Below are positions 19,514-30,520 of a stretch of DNA of 64,000 bases, in pieces. The notes under the pieces are model-generated. The model ran no database searches. It had not been told where the DNA came from and saw nothing but the letters and a program-made list of their open reading frames with translations. The stretch is from Bradyrhizobium australiense (lineage in GTDB: Bacteria > Pseudomonadota > Alphaproteobacteria > Rhizobiales > Xanthobacteraceae), in assembly GCF_013114825.1 (NCBI RefSeq), contig NZ_JAAVLX010000003.1, positions 124,001-188,000 of the forward strand. The letters run 5' to 3'. Each line of letters begins with the position of its first letter. Position 1 is the first letter of the stretch. Made by a program: the position numbers and the translations under genes.

Positions 19514-20602
19514 GTGGCCCACCACGATCCGATTGGCCTGATCGCGCCGCATGCGGGGCTCGCCCAGCTCAATGAGCGTTCGCGTGATATTTTTCGCCAA
19601 ATCGTCGAGAGCTATCTCGCGACCGGCGAGCCAGTCGGCTCGCGCAACATCTCGCGCCTGATCGCGGTGCCGCTGTCGCCGGCTTCCGTCCGCAACGTGA
19701 TGTCGGACCTCGAGGCGCTCGGCCTGATTTATGCGCCGCATACCTCGGCCGGCCGCCTGCCCACCGAACTCGGCCTGCGCTTCTTCGTCGATGCGCTGAT
19801 GCAGGTCGGCGATCTCACCGAGCCCGAGCGGGAATCGATCCAGAACCAGCTTGCCTCGGTCGGCCGGGCGCAATCGGTCGAAGCGGCGCTCGGCGAGGCG
19901 CTGACGCGGCTGTCCGGCCTGACCCGCGCGGCTGCGGTGGTGCTGACCGCCAAATCCAATTCGCGGCTGAAACACATCGAATTCGTCCGGCTGGAGCCGG
20001 AGCGCGCGCTGGTCGTGCTGGTCGGCGAAGACGGCCAGGTTGAAAACCGCGTGCTGACGCTGCCGCCCGGCGTGCCCTCGTCGGCGCTGACGGAGGCGAG
20101 CAATTTTCTCAATGCGCGGATTCGCGGCCGTACGCTCGCTGAAGCACGCCTCGAACTCGAAACCGCGATGGCGCAGAGCCGCATCGAACTCGATCAATTG
20201 ACGCAAAAGGTGATCGAGGCGGGCATTGCGAGCTGGTCGGGCGGCGAAAACGAGGACCGGCAGTTGATCGTGCGCGGGCACGCCAATCTGCTGGAGGATC
20301 TGCACGCGCTGGAAGATCTCGAACGCGTAAAATCGCTGTTCGACGATCTCGAGACCAAGCGCGGCGTGATCGATCTGCTGGGCCGGGCCGAGCGCGCCGA
20401 AGGCGTGCGGATCTTCATCGGATCGGAGAACAAGCTGTTCTCGCTGTCCGGTTCCTCCACCATCATCGCGCCCTATGGCGACGCTTCAGGCCGCATCGTC
20501 GGCGTTCTCGGCGTGATCGGGCCGACCCGGCTGAACTACGCGCGGGTGATTCCGACGGTGGATTACGCCGCCCGGATCGTCAGCCGGATGCTGGGCGGCT
20601 AA
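19514..20602 (+). CDS. hrcA: Heat-inducible transcription repressor HrcA
   Basis: A 362-residue repressor that binds CIRCE operators, typically in front of groESL, and is kept active by GroEL. The N-terminal winged helix reads [20 protein letters not shown] then GSRNISRL and [16 protein letters not shown]; the C-terminal domain ends [17 protein letters not shown] at 19514 is chosen because it follows GGGAG and gives the family N terminus [11 protein letters not shown]. No CIRCE sequence is visible near hrcA, grpE or dnaK, so its targets are probably elsewhere. The gene is flanked by two direct copies of repeat D. Confidence 0.95.
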   Translation: MAHHDPIGLIAPHAGLAQLNERSRDIFRQIVESYLATGEPVGSRNISRLIAVPLSPASVRNVMSDLEALGLIYAPHTSAGRLPTELGLRFFVDALMQVGDLTEPERESIQNQLASVGRAQSVEAALGEALTRLSGLTRAAAVVLTAKSNSRLKHIEFVRLEPERALVVLVGEDGQVENRVLTLPPGVPSSALTEASNFLNARIRGRTLAEARLELETAMAQSRIELDQLTQKVIEAGIASWSGGENEDRQLIVRGHANLLEDLHALEDLERVKSLFDDLETKRGVIDLLGRAERAEGVRIFIGSENKLFSLSGSSTIIAPYGDASGRIVGVLGVIGPTRLNYARVIPTVDYAARIVSRMLGG

Positions 20603-20637
20603 TCCGCCACGAATCGACCCCAATCCTGGCTTTGTTG

Positions 20638-20718
20638 TTTTGACGCATTTTCTTCACGCGAACCGGGGCCCAACCCCGGATCAAGTCCGAGGGCGTGCTT
20701 CGCTCGAAAACGCTATGG
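20638..20718 (+). repeat. Dispersed repeat, family D copy 2 (downstream of hrcA)
   Basis: Same orientation as copy 1: TTGACGCATTTTCTTCACGC, AACCGG, a central palindrome CCCCGGATCAAGTCCGAGGG and CTTCGCTCGAAAACGCTATGG. The two copies bracket hrcA as direct repeats about 1.2 kb apart. After it, CTTG at about 20723 and CGATAT about 19 bp later form only a poor RpoH-type promoter for grpE. Confidence 0.8.
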
Positions 20719-20804
20719 AACGCTTGATTTTCGGCCTCTAAAGCACGATATCCGGCTCAGCAAATCCCCATCCAACCAGATGCGTTTTTTGAGAAGGTAG
20801 TCTT

Positions 20805-21425
20805 ATGACCGATCCTAACCGGCCGAGTGACGACGGGGCACAACCCGCCAACCAGACCGGCGAGCCCGTGGTCTCAAAACCCTACATCATGCCCGACGAC
20901 CCCGAGGAAGGGTCGGTAGAGGCGTTGACGAAGGAAGCGGCGGAAGCGCGCGACAAGATGCTGCGCACGCTGGCGGAGATGGAAAACCTGCGCAAGCGAA
21001 CCGCCAAGGAAGTCGCCGACGCGCGCGCCTACGGCATTACCGGCTTCGCCCGCGACATTCTCGAAATCGCCGACAATCTGCAGCGCGCGCTCGATGCCAT
21101 GCCGGCCGAAACCAAGGCCGGCGCCGATCCGGCGCTGAAGGCTTTCATCGAAGGTGTCGAGCTGACCGAGCGTTCGCTGCTGAACACGCTGGAGAAGAAC
21201 GGCGTCAAGAAGTTCGATCCGTCGGGCGAGAAGTTCGATCCCAACTTCCAGCAGGCGATGTACGAAGTGCCCGACCCGTCCGTGCCGCAGGGCACGGTGG
21301 TTCAGGTTGTGCAGGCCGGCTTCATGATCGGCGACCGCGTGCTGCGGCCGGCACTTGTCGGCGTCTCCAAGGGCGGCGCCAAGGCTGCGCCAGCGGCCAA
21401 CAATGAGCCGAACAACGCGGCGTAA
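20805..21425 (+). CDS. grpE: Nucleotide exchange factor GrpE
   Basis: A 206-residue cochaperone that releases ADP from DnaK. It has a long helical region ([26 protein letters not shown], here residues about 40-65) and the beta-rich head ending [20 protein letters not shown], the GrpE signature. The start ATG follows GAGAAGGTAGTCTT. The N terminus and the Ala/Asn-rich C-terminal tail are disordered as usual. It follows hrcA by 202 bp in the same direction, the standard hrcA-grpE pair; dnaK and dnaJ are 2.5 kb further on. Confidence 0.96.
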   Translation: MTDPNRPSDDGAQPANQTGEPVVSKPYIMPDDPEEGSVEALTKEAAEARDKMLRTLAEMENLRKRTAKEVADARAYGITGFARDILEIADNLQRALDAMPAETKAGADPALKAFIEGVELTERSLLNTLEKNGVKKFDPSGEKFDPNFQQAMYEVPDPSVPQGTVVQVVQAGFMIGDRVLRPALVGVSKGGAKAAPAANNEPNNAA

Positions 21426-21435
21426 GCTGTGCTTG

Positions 21436-21540
21436 CCCCTGATCCTGAGGAGCGGCGTTAGCGGCGTCTCGAAGGATGAAGGCCCCAGTCGGGACATATG
21501 GTTCGAGACGGCGCTTGCGCGCCTCCTCACCACGAGGGTT
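21436..21540. repeat. Dispersed palindromic repeat, family E copy 1
   Basis: Contains CCTGATCCTGAGGAGCGGCG, GTCTCGAAGGATGAAGGCC and then GGTTCGAGACGGCGCTTGCG, CGCCTCCTCACCACGAGGG. Both halves fold on themselves. Copies at 38458 and 51597 (reversed). It separates convergent grpE and nicotinamidase genes. Confidence 0.75.
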
Positions 21541-21557
21541 TGCCGGGAAGCCCGGGC

Positions 21558-22280
21558 CTAAACCGCGATATCCTCGGACTTGATGCGCTTGACACCGGCC
21601 TTGGTCATGTCGGCCCAGGCTTTTGCGAGCGAGCCCTGGGTGTCGATGCCGCGGCAGGCGTCCTCGATCACATAGGTCTCAAAGCCGGCCTTGCGCGCAT
21701 CGAGGGCACTCCATGCCACGCAGAAGTCGGTCGCGAGGCCGGCAAGGAACACCCGCTTCACCTTGCGCGCGTTCAGGTACGCGGCGAGCCCCGTCGTGGT
21801 CTTGCCGTCGGCCTCGGTGAAGGCCGAATAGCTGTCGACGTTCTTGTTGAACCCCTTGCGAATGACGAGCCCGGCATGCGGGATCGAAAGGTTCTTCGAC
21901 AGCGACGCGCCCTCGGTGCCCTGCACGCAGTGATCGGGCCATAGCACCTGCTTGCCGTAGGGGAGATCGATGGTTTCGAACGGCTTCTTGCCGGAATGGG
22001 TGGATGCGAACGAGATGTGGCCCGCGGTGTGCCAGTCCTGCGTCATCACCACATTGGCAAAGCCCTTGGCGATGCGGTTGATGATGGGAACGACCTGATC
22101 GCCGTCCTTCACTGCGAGGCTGCCGCCCGGCAGGAAACAGTTCTGGACGTCGATCACCAGCAGCGCCGATGCGTCGTCCGGCTTGATCGGAGAGGCCCGA
22201 AGTTCGGTTGGAATGCTTGACATCGCCGTCCCTCCCAAAGCTGCGCCGAGCCCGGCGAGAATTTGCCTTCGGTCGAACAT
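21558..22280 (-). CDS. pncA: Nicotinamidase with Tat-like leader
   Basis: A 240-residue isochorismatase-fold amidase that converts nicotinamide to nicotinate for NAD salvage. The catalytic triad is visible: Asp44 in LLVIDVQNCFLPGGSL, Lys in VIRKGFNKNVDSYSAF and Cys in LATDFCVAWSAL; the metal site is DWHTAGHISFAS. Unusually for PncA, it has about 32 extra N-terminal residues, FDRRQILAGLGAALGGTAMS, that look like a twin-arginine or hydrophobic leader. If translated from here the enzyme would be exported; an internal start near residue 32 lacks ATG. The substrate is inferred from family resemblance; a pyrazinamidase activity would be the same enzyme. Confidence 0.88.
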   Translation of the reverse strand: MFDRRQILAGLGAALGGTAMSSIPTELRASPIKPDDASALLVIDVQNCFLPGGSLAVKDGDQVVPIINRIAKGFANVVMTQDWHTAGHISFASTHSGKKPFETIDLPYGKQVLWPDHCVQGTEGASLSKNLSIPHAGLVIRKGFNKNVDSYSAFTEADGKTTTGLAAYLNARKVKRVFLAGLATDFCVAWSALDARKAGFETYVIEDACRGIDTQGSLAKAWADMTKAGVKRIKSEDIAV

Positions 22281-22407
22281 GGTGCATCTCCCTGTCGAGG
22301 ACCGGGAGCCAGCAAATCAGGTCGCCGCGAAAGCGTAAAGCAGCTTTACGCGGCGCTTCGCGACTGAATCTTCGGCATCGCGGGCGGCCAGACCTCGAAT
22401 TCCGCAA

Positions 22408-23361
22408 TCAGCCCCGCGGATGAATTCCGTCCCGCACGGCGCGGAAGCGCGGAAAGGCCTTTGTCCAGTCGTCGCGCGGCGAAGAGCCGATGATGCGCAT
22501 CGAGGTCTGGGCGCCGAACCGCAGCCACTGCACGATCGTAACAGGTGTATTGTCCTTGCCGCTGATGGCGTCGATCCGCGTCTCGTAGCCGGGCTGGCCA
22601 TCGATGCGGACCGGCTCGGACATCGTGATACGCCCGTCGCGTACGCCGGGAATAGTGGTGGCGATCTGCTGGGCAAAGCGGCCGCGATCGTCAGGCGACG
22701 CTGCCGTCGAGCCGATCAGGCCGATGATCATGAAGGGCGCGACCTCAAAGCCTTTCTTTTCGTCGCTGTCGGAGAGAATGAGGGCTGCGCCCGGCGCCAG
22801 CGTGCGGACGTTCTTGAAGCTCGAGAGCTCGCTGATCTTGAACGGCATCAGCCCGAGTTGCTCGTCGACCGGCACCTCGATGCGGATCACGGCGGATGCG
22901 AACATCTGGCGCACGGCATCGTCGGTATAGATCTTCGAGGCGTTCTCGGGTACCTGCACGGCGACGTAGCCGGAGAAGGTAGGACCGGGCAGGATCATCG
23001 AATAGCGGCGCACATTATTGGCCCCGTCCTTGGCATTCTCCACGGTGTAATAGGCGAGACCCGCCGCGGTCTCGATGCTCTCCGGCTTGATGCCGCCGGT
23101 GCCTCCGGGATTGGCCTTGAAGGCATTGGCGACCTCGCCATAGGCCTCCGCCGGCAGGTCCGCGACCAGCACCTTGACGCCCTGATCCTCGGTCTCGAAG
23201 CCGATGAATGATTTAGCTTTGTTGAGGCCGACCAGCGGCGTCATGCCGACTCTGGCGCCCGGCGGAAAGACCGGGTCGGCGGCAAACGCGGAAGTGGCAA
23301 CGGCAGAAGATACGGCGGCAACGATCAGGGCAACCGCAGCGAAGTAGCGAAGGGGCTTCAT
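22408..23361 (-). CDS. Periplasmic conserved hypothetical protein
   Basis: A 317-residue protein with a strong signal peptide (MKPLRYFAAVALIVAAVSSA, cleavage after AFA at residue 28). The rest is soluble with no cysteines of note and no repeated motif. I do not recognise a named domain. The length and codon use look like a real gene, and the frame is intact. No good ribosome site precedes the ATG (the upstream bases are GATCCTCC). It stands alone between the nicotinamidase and the dnaK leader region. Function unknown. Confidence 0.8.
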   Translation of the reverse strand: MKPLRYFAAVALIVAAVSSAVATSAFAADPVFPPGARVGMTPLVGLNKAKSFIGFETEDQGVKVLVADLPAEAYGEVANAFKANPGGTGGIKPESIETAAGLAYYTVENAKDGANNVRRYSMILPGPTFSGYVAVQVPENASKIYTDDAVRQMFASAVIRIEVPVDEQLGLMPFKISELSSFKNVRTLAPGAALILSDSDEKKGFEVAPFMIIGLIGSTAASPDDRGRFAQQIATTIPGVRDGRITMSEPVRIDGQPGYETRIDAISGKDNTPVTIVQWLRFGAQTSMRIIGSSPRDDWTKAFPRFRAVRDGIHPRG

Positions 23362-23805
23362 GGAGGATCTACCGGGTTTGCATGGAGGCCGTTCAGTGGC
23401 CGGACGATGCAGCGCGTGGAATCTCTAGTGGAATCTCTGGCCTCGGGGTACGACAGGGTCGTTCCAGTCGGCCCGCTTTTAGCGGTTTTGATGTCCCTGC
23501 AACAGGGCAGGGTAGGCGTCCGTTCCCCTGTTACGTTCCGATATCTCAGCTTTTTTGCGGCTTTCTGCCCGGTCTTCGGGCTCTTTTTGAGGCGCCTCCA
23601 GCGGCCAAATACCGCTCCCCTCGAACGCGTCCCCGGCCCGGGTCGATAGGCCGATACCGCAGTGCTGCGCAACGTCTCCGCGGCGCGATCGATGAGCGGC
23701 CTTGCCGATTTCTTAACCGCGCTCCAGGCACTGGCCCCGTCCCGCCCCGGGCTGACATATTCTTCCAAACGTCAGGCTTTTCAGGCCCTAAGCTTGCGTT
23801 CGGTC
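23362..23805. other. Long non-coding upstream region of dnaK
   Basis: The 577 bp between 23362 and 23938 contain no gene I can support. An arginine-rich minus-strand frame (23358-23768) has no ribosome site and reads like a shadow. A 12-bp tandem duplication, GTGGAATCTCTA then GTGGAATCTCTG, is at 23416-23439. The last 130 bp contain the heat-shock promoter and a long leader for dnaK. Confidence 0.6.
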
Positions 23806-23833
23806 CTTGCAGGCCTAACCCACCCTCCTATAT
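23806..23833 (+). promoter_or_regulatory. RpoH (sigma-32)-type promoter of dnaK
   Basis: CTTG (23806-23809), 17 bp, then CCTATAT (23827-23833). This fits the RpoH consensus described for B. japonicum and relatives, CTTG-N17/18-CYTATNT. It would start transcription near 23840, leaving a leader of about 100 bases before dnaK. Confidence 0.75.
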
Positions 23834-23938
23834 GAGGCTCACCGTCGCAATATCGCGAGTATTTGAACGTTGGGGGTTCGGTTAGGTGCGCCGTCCAGGG
23901 CCCAGCCAACCTGCCGCAAAAAGAAGGATATGAGGACC

Positions 23939-25840
<1,902 letters not shown>

Positions 25841-25853
25841 GCGGGCTTCGATC

Positions 25854-25911
25854 ATGACCCTCCTCCAAAGAGCGCGAGCGCTGCGTTCGATGGGTGAGGG
25901 TCATTTTTCTT
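25854..25911 (+). terminator. Stem-loop with T-run between dnaK and dnaJ
   Basis: ATGACCCTC (25854-25862) pairs perfectly with GAGGGTCAT (25896-25904), followed by TTTTCTTT. An inner AGCG/CGCT pair lies in the loop. This looks like an intrinsic terminator or attenuator that would lower dnaJ relative to dnaK. Confidence 0.6.
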
Positions 25912-25984
25912 TAAGCCGATGGCGGCATCTTTTTTCGATTGAGGGTGCCTTCGGCATGAAGACGAATTCGGGCGGGTTTGACTG

Positions 25985-27118
25985 ATGTCCACCAAGCGCT
26001 GCTATTACGAAACCCTGGAAGTCGATCGGAACGCGGACGAGTCCAAGCTGAAGGCGGCGTTCCGCAAGCTGGCGATGAAATGGCATCCGGACAGGAATCC
26101 AGGCGATGCCACCAGCGAAATGAAGTTCAAGGAGATCAACGAAGCCTACGAAGTCCTGAAGGACGGCGATAAGCGCGCCGCCTATGACCGTTACGGCCAT
26201 GCCGCGTTCGAGCAGGGCATGGGCGGCGGCGGTCCCGGCTTCGGTGCGGGCTTCGCCTCGTCGTTTTCAGATATTTTCGAAGACCTGTTCGGCATGGCCG
26301 GGCAGCGCGGGCGCGGCGGCGGACGCGAGCGCGGCGCCGATCTGCGCTACAACATGGAAATCACGCTCGAGGAAGCCTATCTCGGCAAGACCGCGCAGAT
26401 TGAGATTCCGGTCTCGGTCACCTGCGAGCCCTGTTCGGGCACCGGCGCCAAGGCCGGCACCAAGCCGAAGACCTGCGCGATGTGCGGCGGCGCCGGCCGC
26501 GTCCGTCAGGCGCAAGGCTTCTTCACGCTGGAGCGGACCTGCCCCGGCTGCCAGGGCCGCGGTCAGATGATCGAGGATGCCTGCCCGAATTGCTCGGGCA
26601 CGGGACGGGTAACGCGCGACCGGACGTTGTCGGTGAACATTCCGCAGGGCGTCGAGGACGGCACGCGCATCCGGCTTGCGGGCGAGGGCGAGGCTGGCGT
26701 CCGCGGCGGTCCGCCCGGCGACCTCTACATATTCCTGTCGCTGGCGACCCACGAATTCTTCCAGCGCGATGGCGCCGATTTGCACTGCCGGGTTCCGATC
26801 TCGATGGTCGCGGCCGCACTCGGCGGCGAATTCGAGGTGCCTACCATCGACAAGGGCAAGACCAAGGTGAAGGTGCCGGCTGGAACGCAGTCCGGCCGCC
26901 GTTTCCGCATTGCATCAAAGGGCATGCCGGTGCTCCGCTCGCGCCAGACCGGCGACATGTATGTCCAGGTCATGGTCGAAACGCCGCAAAATCTGACCAA
27001 GAAGCAGCAGGAGCTGCTCGCTGAGTTCGAAAAACTGTCTTCCGGGGCCACCCAGCCGGAGGCGGTGGGCTTCTTCACCAAGGTCAAGGACTTCTTCGGC
27101 AACCGGGCGAGTTCCTGA
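25985..27118 (+). CDS. dnaJ: Chaperone protein DnaJ
   Basis: A 377-residue type I J-protein. The J domain (residues 1-70) has the HPD motif in WHPDRNPGD that triggers DnaK ATPase. A Gly/Phe-rich linker (about 76-110) follows, then four zinc-finger repeats: [40 protein letters not shown]. The C-terminal substrate-binding region completes the protein. All eight zinc cysteines are present. The gene is 144 bp after dnaK with a stem-loop between; pmtA follows. Confidence 0.98.
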   Translation: MSTKRCYYETLEVDRNADESKLKAAFRKLAMKWHPDRNPGDATSEMKFKEINEAYEVLKDGDKRAAYDRYGHAAFEQGMGGGGPGFGAGFASSFSDIFEDLFGMAGQRGRGGGRERGADLRYNMEITLEEAYLGKTAQIEIPVSVTCEPCSGTGAKAGTKPKTCAMCGGAGRVRQAQGFFTLERTCPGCQGRGQMIEDACPNCSGTGRVTRDRTLSVNIPQGVEDGTRIRLAGEGEAGVRGGPPGDLYIFLSLATHEFFQRDGADLHCRVPISMVAAALGGEFEVPTIDKGKTKVKVPAGTQSGRRFRIASKGMPVLRSRQTGDMYVQVMVETPQNLTKKQQELLAEFEKLSSGATQPEAVGFFTKVKDFFGNRASS

Positions 27119-27240
27119 GCCGTATGCACGTCGCCCGGGGTGAGCACAGTTCTCGCCGTCAGTCATGATTCATTCAGCTTGCACAGGGTGTTATCGCCGG
27201 GTCGCGCGCACTTTGGCGCGGGCGACAGGATACCGTTTGG

Positions 27241-27267
27241 CTTGACCATATCCCCATCGACCTATAC
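27241..27267 (+). promoter_or_regulatory. Possible promoter of the phospholipid methyltransferase gene
   Basis: CTTG (27241-27244), 16 bp, CCTATAC (27261-27267). It resembles the RpoH pattern at dnaK but with a spacer one base short; TTGACC within it could also serve a housekeeping sigma factor. The remaining gap after dnaJ shows no gene. Confidence 0.35.
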
Positions 27268-27324
27268 GTGTTTATGACTGTTTTCTGACATCCCGCTCGT
27301 CAGCGGGTCCCGCCTGGTAGCGAC

Positions 27325-27927
27325 ATGCCTTTGCAATCGTCCGTGCGTGCGTTGAAGAAGCCTCTCCGTCTCGACGATGAGGTTCGCTTCCTCCGTTCAT
27401 GGATCGAAAAGCCGCTGCACATGGGCGCGGTGATGCCGTCGAGCAAAGTGCTCGCTCGGACTATGGCGCAATATGTCGACGTCGAATCCGAAGGACCGGT
27501 CATCGAACTTGGGCCCGGGACCGGCGCGATTACCAACGCGCTGATCGAACATGGTGTTGATCAGAGGCGGCTCGTGCTGGTCGAATATAATCCCGGCTTC
27601 TGCGCACTGTTGCGCGACCGCTATCCGCAGGCCAAAGTGGTGCAGGGTGACGCCTATGCGCTGCGCACCTCGCTCGATGACGTGCTGGACGCGCCAGCCT
27701 CCGCTGTCGTTTCGGGCCTGCCGCTTGTGACCAAGCCGATGTTGACGCGCCTGAAGCTGATCCGCGACGCCTTCACGGCGCTCGCGCCCGGCGCACCTTT
27801 CGTACAGTTCACCTATTCGGTTGCGCCGCCGATTCCGAAATCGCTGCCGGGCGTGTCCACAGAAGCTTCCGAGCGGATCTGGATGAACCTTCCGCCCGCC
27901 CGGGTCTGGGTGTATCGCAAAGGCTAA
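27325..27927 (+). CDS. pmtA: Phospholipid N-methyltransferase PmtA
   Basis: A 200-residue class I SAM methyltransferase. The SAM-binding motif is VIELGPGTGAITNAL, then LVEYNPGFCALLR and the post-motif VVSGLPLVTKPM. I recognise this as the PmtA type, which methylates phosphatidylethanolamine toward phosphatidylcholine, a lipid needed for symbiosis in B. japonicum. As I recall, pmtA follows dnaKJ in B. japonicum too, matching the order here. A related annotation, rRNA adenine dimethylase-like (KsgA-type), is less likely on length and motifs. It begins 206 bp after dnaJ with its own possible promoter. Confidence 0.85.
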   Translation: MPLQSSVRALKKPLRLDDEVRFLRSWIEKPLHMGAVMPSSKVLARTMAQYVDVESEGPVIELGPGTGAITNALIEHGVDQRRLVLVEYNPGFCALLRDRYPQAKVVQGDAYALRTSLDDVLDAPASAVVSGLPLVTKPMLTRLKLIRDAFTALAPGAPFVQFTYSVAPPIPKSLPGVSTEASERIWMNLPPARVWVYRKG

Positions 27928-27975
27928 GCCGCCCAGCGCTGTCGCGCGGGCTCGTCCTGAACGCGATTTCTGAAT

Positions 27976-28554
27976 ATGTCCGCGCTGAAAATCCTCGTGA
28001 TCCCGGGATCGCTACGATCAGGCTCGCTCAATGCGAGGCTGGCGGCCGTCGCCGCGCACGAACTGGCGCAAGCAGGCGCGGAAATCACCCGCATCTCGCT
28101 CGCCGACTTTCCGCTGCCGATCTATGACGGCGACCTGCAGGCGAAATCGGGCGTGCCGAAGCATGCGGTCAATCTGAAGCGCATGATGGCGGCCCATCAC
28201 GGTGTGCTGATCGTGACGCCGGAATACAATTCCTCGGTGCCGGCGCTGGTGAAAAACACCATCGACTGGGTGAGCCGGGTGCAGGACGCACACGAGACCC
28301 GCGGCCAGGTGTTTCGCGATCGGGTGTTTGCGATTGCGGCGGCCTCTGGCAACCGGCTCGGCGGCGCCCGCGCGCTGGCCGCGCTGCGGCTGATTCTCTC
28401 CGCCTGCCACGCCCAAGTGATTCCGAACCAGTTCGCGCTGGCGTTCGCCGACGATGCCTATGATGAGATGGAACGCCTGAAGAACGCCGCCGACAGCGAG
28501 GGGCTGAAGGCGCTGGCGCGGCAGTTGATCGATGTTTCCCAACGCATGATGTGA
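27976..28554 (+). CDS. NADPH-dependent FMN reductase family protein
   Basis: A 192-residue flavodoxin-like protein. The FMN phosphate loop is VIPGSLRSGSLNARLA and the second flavin loop is VTPEYNSSVPALVKNTIDW, both typical of the family that includes chromate/quinone reductase ChrR and SsuE. It would reduce FMN, quinones or related acceptors with NAD(P)H in the cytoplasm; the substrate cannot be read. It ends 6 bp before pyrF, suggesting a shared transcript. Confidence 0.9.
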   Translation: MSALKILVIPGSLRSGSLNARLAAVAAHELAQAGAEITRISLADFPLPIYDGDLQAKSGVPKHAVNLKRMMAAHHGVLIVTPEYNSSVPALVKNTIDWVSRVQDAHETRGQVFRDRVFAIAAASGNRLGGARALAALRLILSACHAQVIPNQFALAFADDAYDEMERLKNAADSEGLKALARQLIDVSQRMM

Positions 28555-28560
28555 GGTGAT

Positions 28561-29271
28561 ATGCAGCCAGCCGATATCGCAACCAGAGATCGCCTGATCG
28601 TCGCGCTCGACCTGCCCGGGGTGACTGAAGCGGAAGCGATGATCGCGCGGCTTGGCGATAGCGTGCGCTTCTACAAGATCGGCTATCAGCTCGCCTATGC
28701 CGGCGGCCTGCCGCTGACGCAGCAACTGGCGAAATCAGGCAAGAAGGTTTTCGTCGATCTCAAGCTGCACGACATCAGCAATACGGTGGCGCGCGGCGTC
28801 GAGAGCGTCGCCAAACTGGGCGCGACCTTCCTCACCGTGCATGCCTATCCGCAGACCATGAAGGCCGCAGTCGAAGCCCGTGCCGGATCGGGCCTGAAAA
28901 TTCTCGCCGTCACCGTGCTGACCTCCTACGACGATGGCGATCTGCATGCCGCAGGCTATCGGCTCAACGTCTCCGACCTGGTGGAAGCGCGCGCGCAACA
29001 GGCACAGGTCCTTGGCGTCGACGGCCTCGTGAGCTCGCCGGAAGAGGCGGCCGTGCTGCGCAAGATCGTCGGTCACCAGATGCGTCTGGTGACGCCGGGC
29101 ATCCGCCCGGCCGGGGCTGCGACCGGCGACCAGAAGCGCATCATGACACCGGCGCGGGCGATTGCCGCCGGCGCGGATTATCTGGTGGTCGGCCGGCCGA
29201 TCACGGAAGCGGCCGATCCCAAGGCGGCGGCGGATGCTATTCAGGCGGAGATCAAGCAGGCGTTGGCGTAG
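28561..29271 (+). CDS. pyrF: Orotidine 5'-phosphate decarboxylase
   Basis: A 236-residue (beta/alpha)8 enzyme making UMP from OMP, the last step of pyrimidine synthesis. The active-site motif [16 protein letters not shown] holds the Lys-Asp network; [17 protein letters not shown] and [12 protein letters not shown] bind phosphate. Start ATG follows GAGGTGAT. The neighbours are a flavin reductase 6 bp upstream and a DUF1330 gene 30 bp downstream, a common rhizobial order. Confidence 0.96.
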   Translation: MQPADIATRDRLIVALDLPGVTEAEAMIARLGDSVRFYKIGYQLAYAGGLPLTQQLAKSGKKVFVDLKLHDISNTVARGVESVAKLGATFLTVHAYPQTMKAAVEARAGSGLKILAVTVLTSYDDGDLHAAGYRLNVSDLVEARAQQAQVLGVDGLVSSPEEAAVLRKIVGHQMRLVTPGIRPAGAATGDQKRIMTPARAIAAGADYLVVGRPITEAADPKAAADAIQAEIKQALA

Positions 29272-29301
29272 TCAAACGCGAAACAAGAAACGGAGATCGA
29301 G

Positions 29302-29604
29302 ATGGCGAAGGGATACTGGATCGGACGCGTCGACGTTCACAATGATGAAGGCTACAAGCCGTACATGGCGGCCAACCCGGCCATCTTCCAGAAATTCGGC
29401 GGGCGCTTCATTGTGCGCGGCGGCAAGTTCACCGCCGTCGAGGGCCAAAGCCGCTCGCGCAATGTCGTGATCGAATTCGACAGTTATGAAACCGCATTGG
29501 CCTGCTACAACTCGCCGGAATACCAAGCCAACATCAAGGTCCGGCAGCCGCATTCGATTGCCGATCTTATCGTCATCGAGGGCTATGACGGGCCGCAGCC
29601 CTGA
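29302..29604 (+). CDS. DUF1330 family protein
   Basis: A 100-residue protein starting [19 protein letters not shown] and containing [11 protein letters not shown] and RNVVIEFDS, the DUF1330 pattern, a ferredoxin-like (dimeric alpha-beta barrel) fold. The biochemical role is unknown. ATG follows an AACGGAGATCGAG site. It lies 30 bp after pyrF and 77 bp before dapB, so it is probably part of the same transcript. Confidence 0.9.
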   Translation: MAKGYWIGRVDVHNDEGYKPYMAANPAIFQKFGGRFIVRGGKFTAVEGQSRSRNVVIEFDSYETALACYNSPEYQANIKVRQPHSIADLIVIEGYDGPQP

Positions 29605-29681
29605 CGGGGAAGGCGGTCCGTAGGCCTGATCGGTTGCCGGAACGGCCTCGTCCCGCTATAGGGCGTGCAGAGGTAATAGCC

Positions 29682-30497
29682 ATGGCCGATATGCGATTGA
29701 TCGTTGCGGGGGCCGGCGGCCGGATGGGCCGCGCGCTGGTGCGCGTCATTTCGGAAACTCCGGGCGCGGTTCTGGCCGGCGCGCTAGAAGCGCCGGGTTC
29801 GGAACTTCTGGGCAAGGATGCCGGCGTGCTCGCGGGCCTGCCGGAAAATGGCGTCAAGCTTTCGGCTGACCTGTGGGCGCTGTCGGCCAATGCCGACGCG
29901 ATTGTTGATTTCACCGTCCCCGGCGCCACCATCGCCAATGTCGCAATCGCCGCCGAACGCGGCCTGGTCCACATCATCGGTACGACCGGGCTATCGGCGT
30001 CCGACATGGCGGTCATCAAGAGCGTCACCTCGCACGCCGTCGTCGTGCAGTCCGGCAATATGAGTCTCGGCATCAATCTGCTCGCCGCGCTGGTCAAGCG
30101 CGTCGCACAGTCGCTGGACGAAAGTTTCGACATCGAAATTGTCGAGATGCACCACAAGGCCAAGATCGACGCGCCCTCGGGCACGGCTTTCCTGCTCGGC
30201 GAAGCCGCCGCCGCCGGCCGCGGCGTCGACCTGCACGCCCGCTCCGCGCGCGGCCGCGACGGACATACCGGCGCGCGCCGGCCCGGCGACATCGGCTTCG
30301 CTTCGCTGCGCGGTGGTACCGTCACCGGCGATCACAGCGTGATCTTCGCAGGCCCCATGGAACGCATCGAACTGACCCATCGCGCCGAGGACCGGACCAT
30401 GTTCGCGCAGGGCGCGATCAAGGCCGCGCTGTGGGCGCGAGGCAAGGCGCCCGGTTTCTACACGATGACCGATGTGCTCGGGTTAGCCGACTTCTAA
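29682..30497 (+). CDS. dapB: 4-hydroxy-tetrahydrodipicolinate reductase
   Basis: A 271-residue NAD(P)H-dependent reductase of the diaminopimelate/lysine pathway. The dinucleotide-binding loop is [13 protein letters not shown], the catalytic motif is [15 protein letters not shown] (His-His-Lys), and the [11 protein letters not shown] region is typical. The start ATG at 29682 follows AGAGGTAATAGCC; the frame opens earlier at 29634 without support. gpmA follows 23 bp downstream, as in many rhizobiales. Confidence 0.97.
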   Translation: MADMRLIVAGAGGRMGRALVRVISETPGAVLAGALEAPGSELLGKDAGVLAGLPENGVKLSADLWALSANADAIVDFTVPGATIANVAIAAERGLVHIIGTTGLSASDMAVIKSVTSHAVVVQSGNMSLGINLLAALVKRVAQSLDESFDIEIVEMHHKAKIDAPSGTAFLLGEAAAAGRGVDLHARSARGRDGHTGARRPGDIGFASLRGGTVTGDHSVIFAGPMERIELTHRAEDRTMFAQGAIKAALWARGKAPGFYTMTDVLGLADF

Positions 30498-30520
30498 CCA
30501 TCGAAAAACGGAATCTTGGA

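Noticed and set aside
19234..20804. Possible CIRCE operator near hrcA or grpE
   Set aside because: No TTAGCACTC-N9-GAGTGCTAA or close match was seen; the inverted repeats present belong to repeat family D.
23416..23439. 12-bp tandem duplication GTGGAATCTCT(A/G)
   Set aside because: Only two units and no link to a known site; noted as a minor duplication.
23358..23768. Minus-strand 136-codon frame upstream of dnaK overlapping the periplasmic gene by ATGA
   Set aside because: The overlap is tempting, but the protein is arginine-rich, has no ribosome site, and the region looks like regulatory DNA for dnaK.
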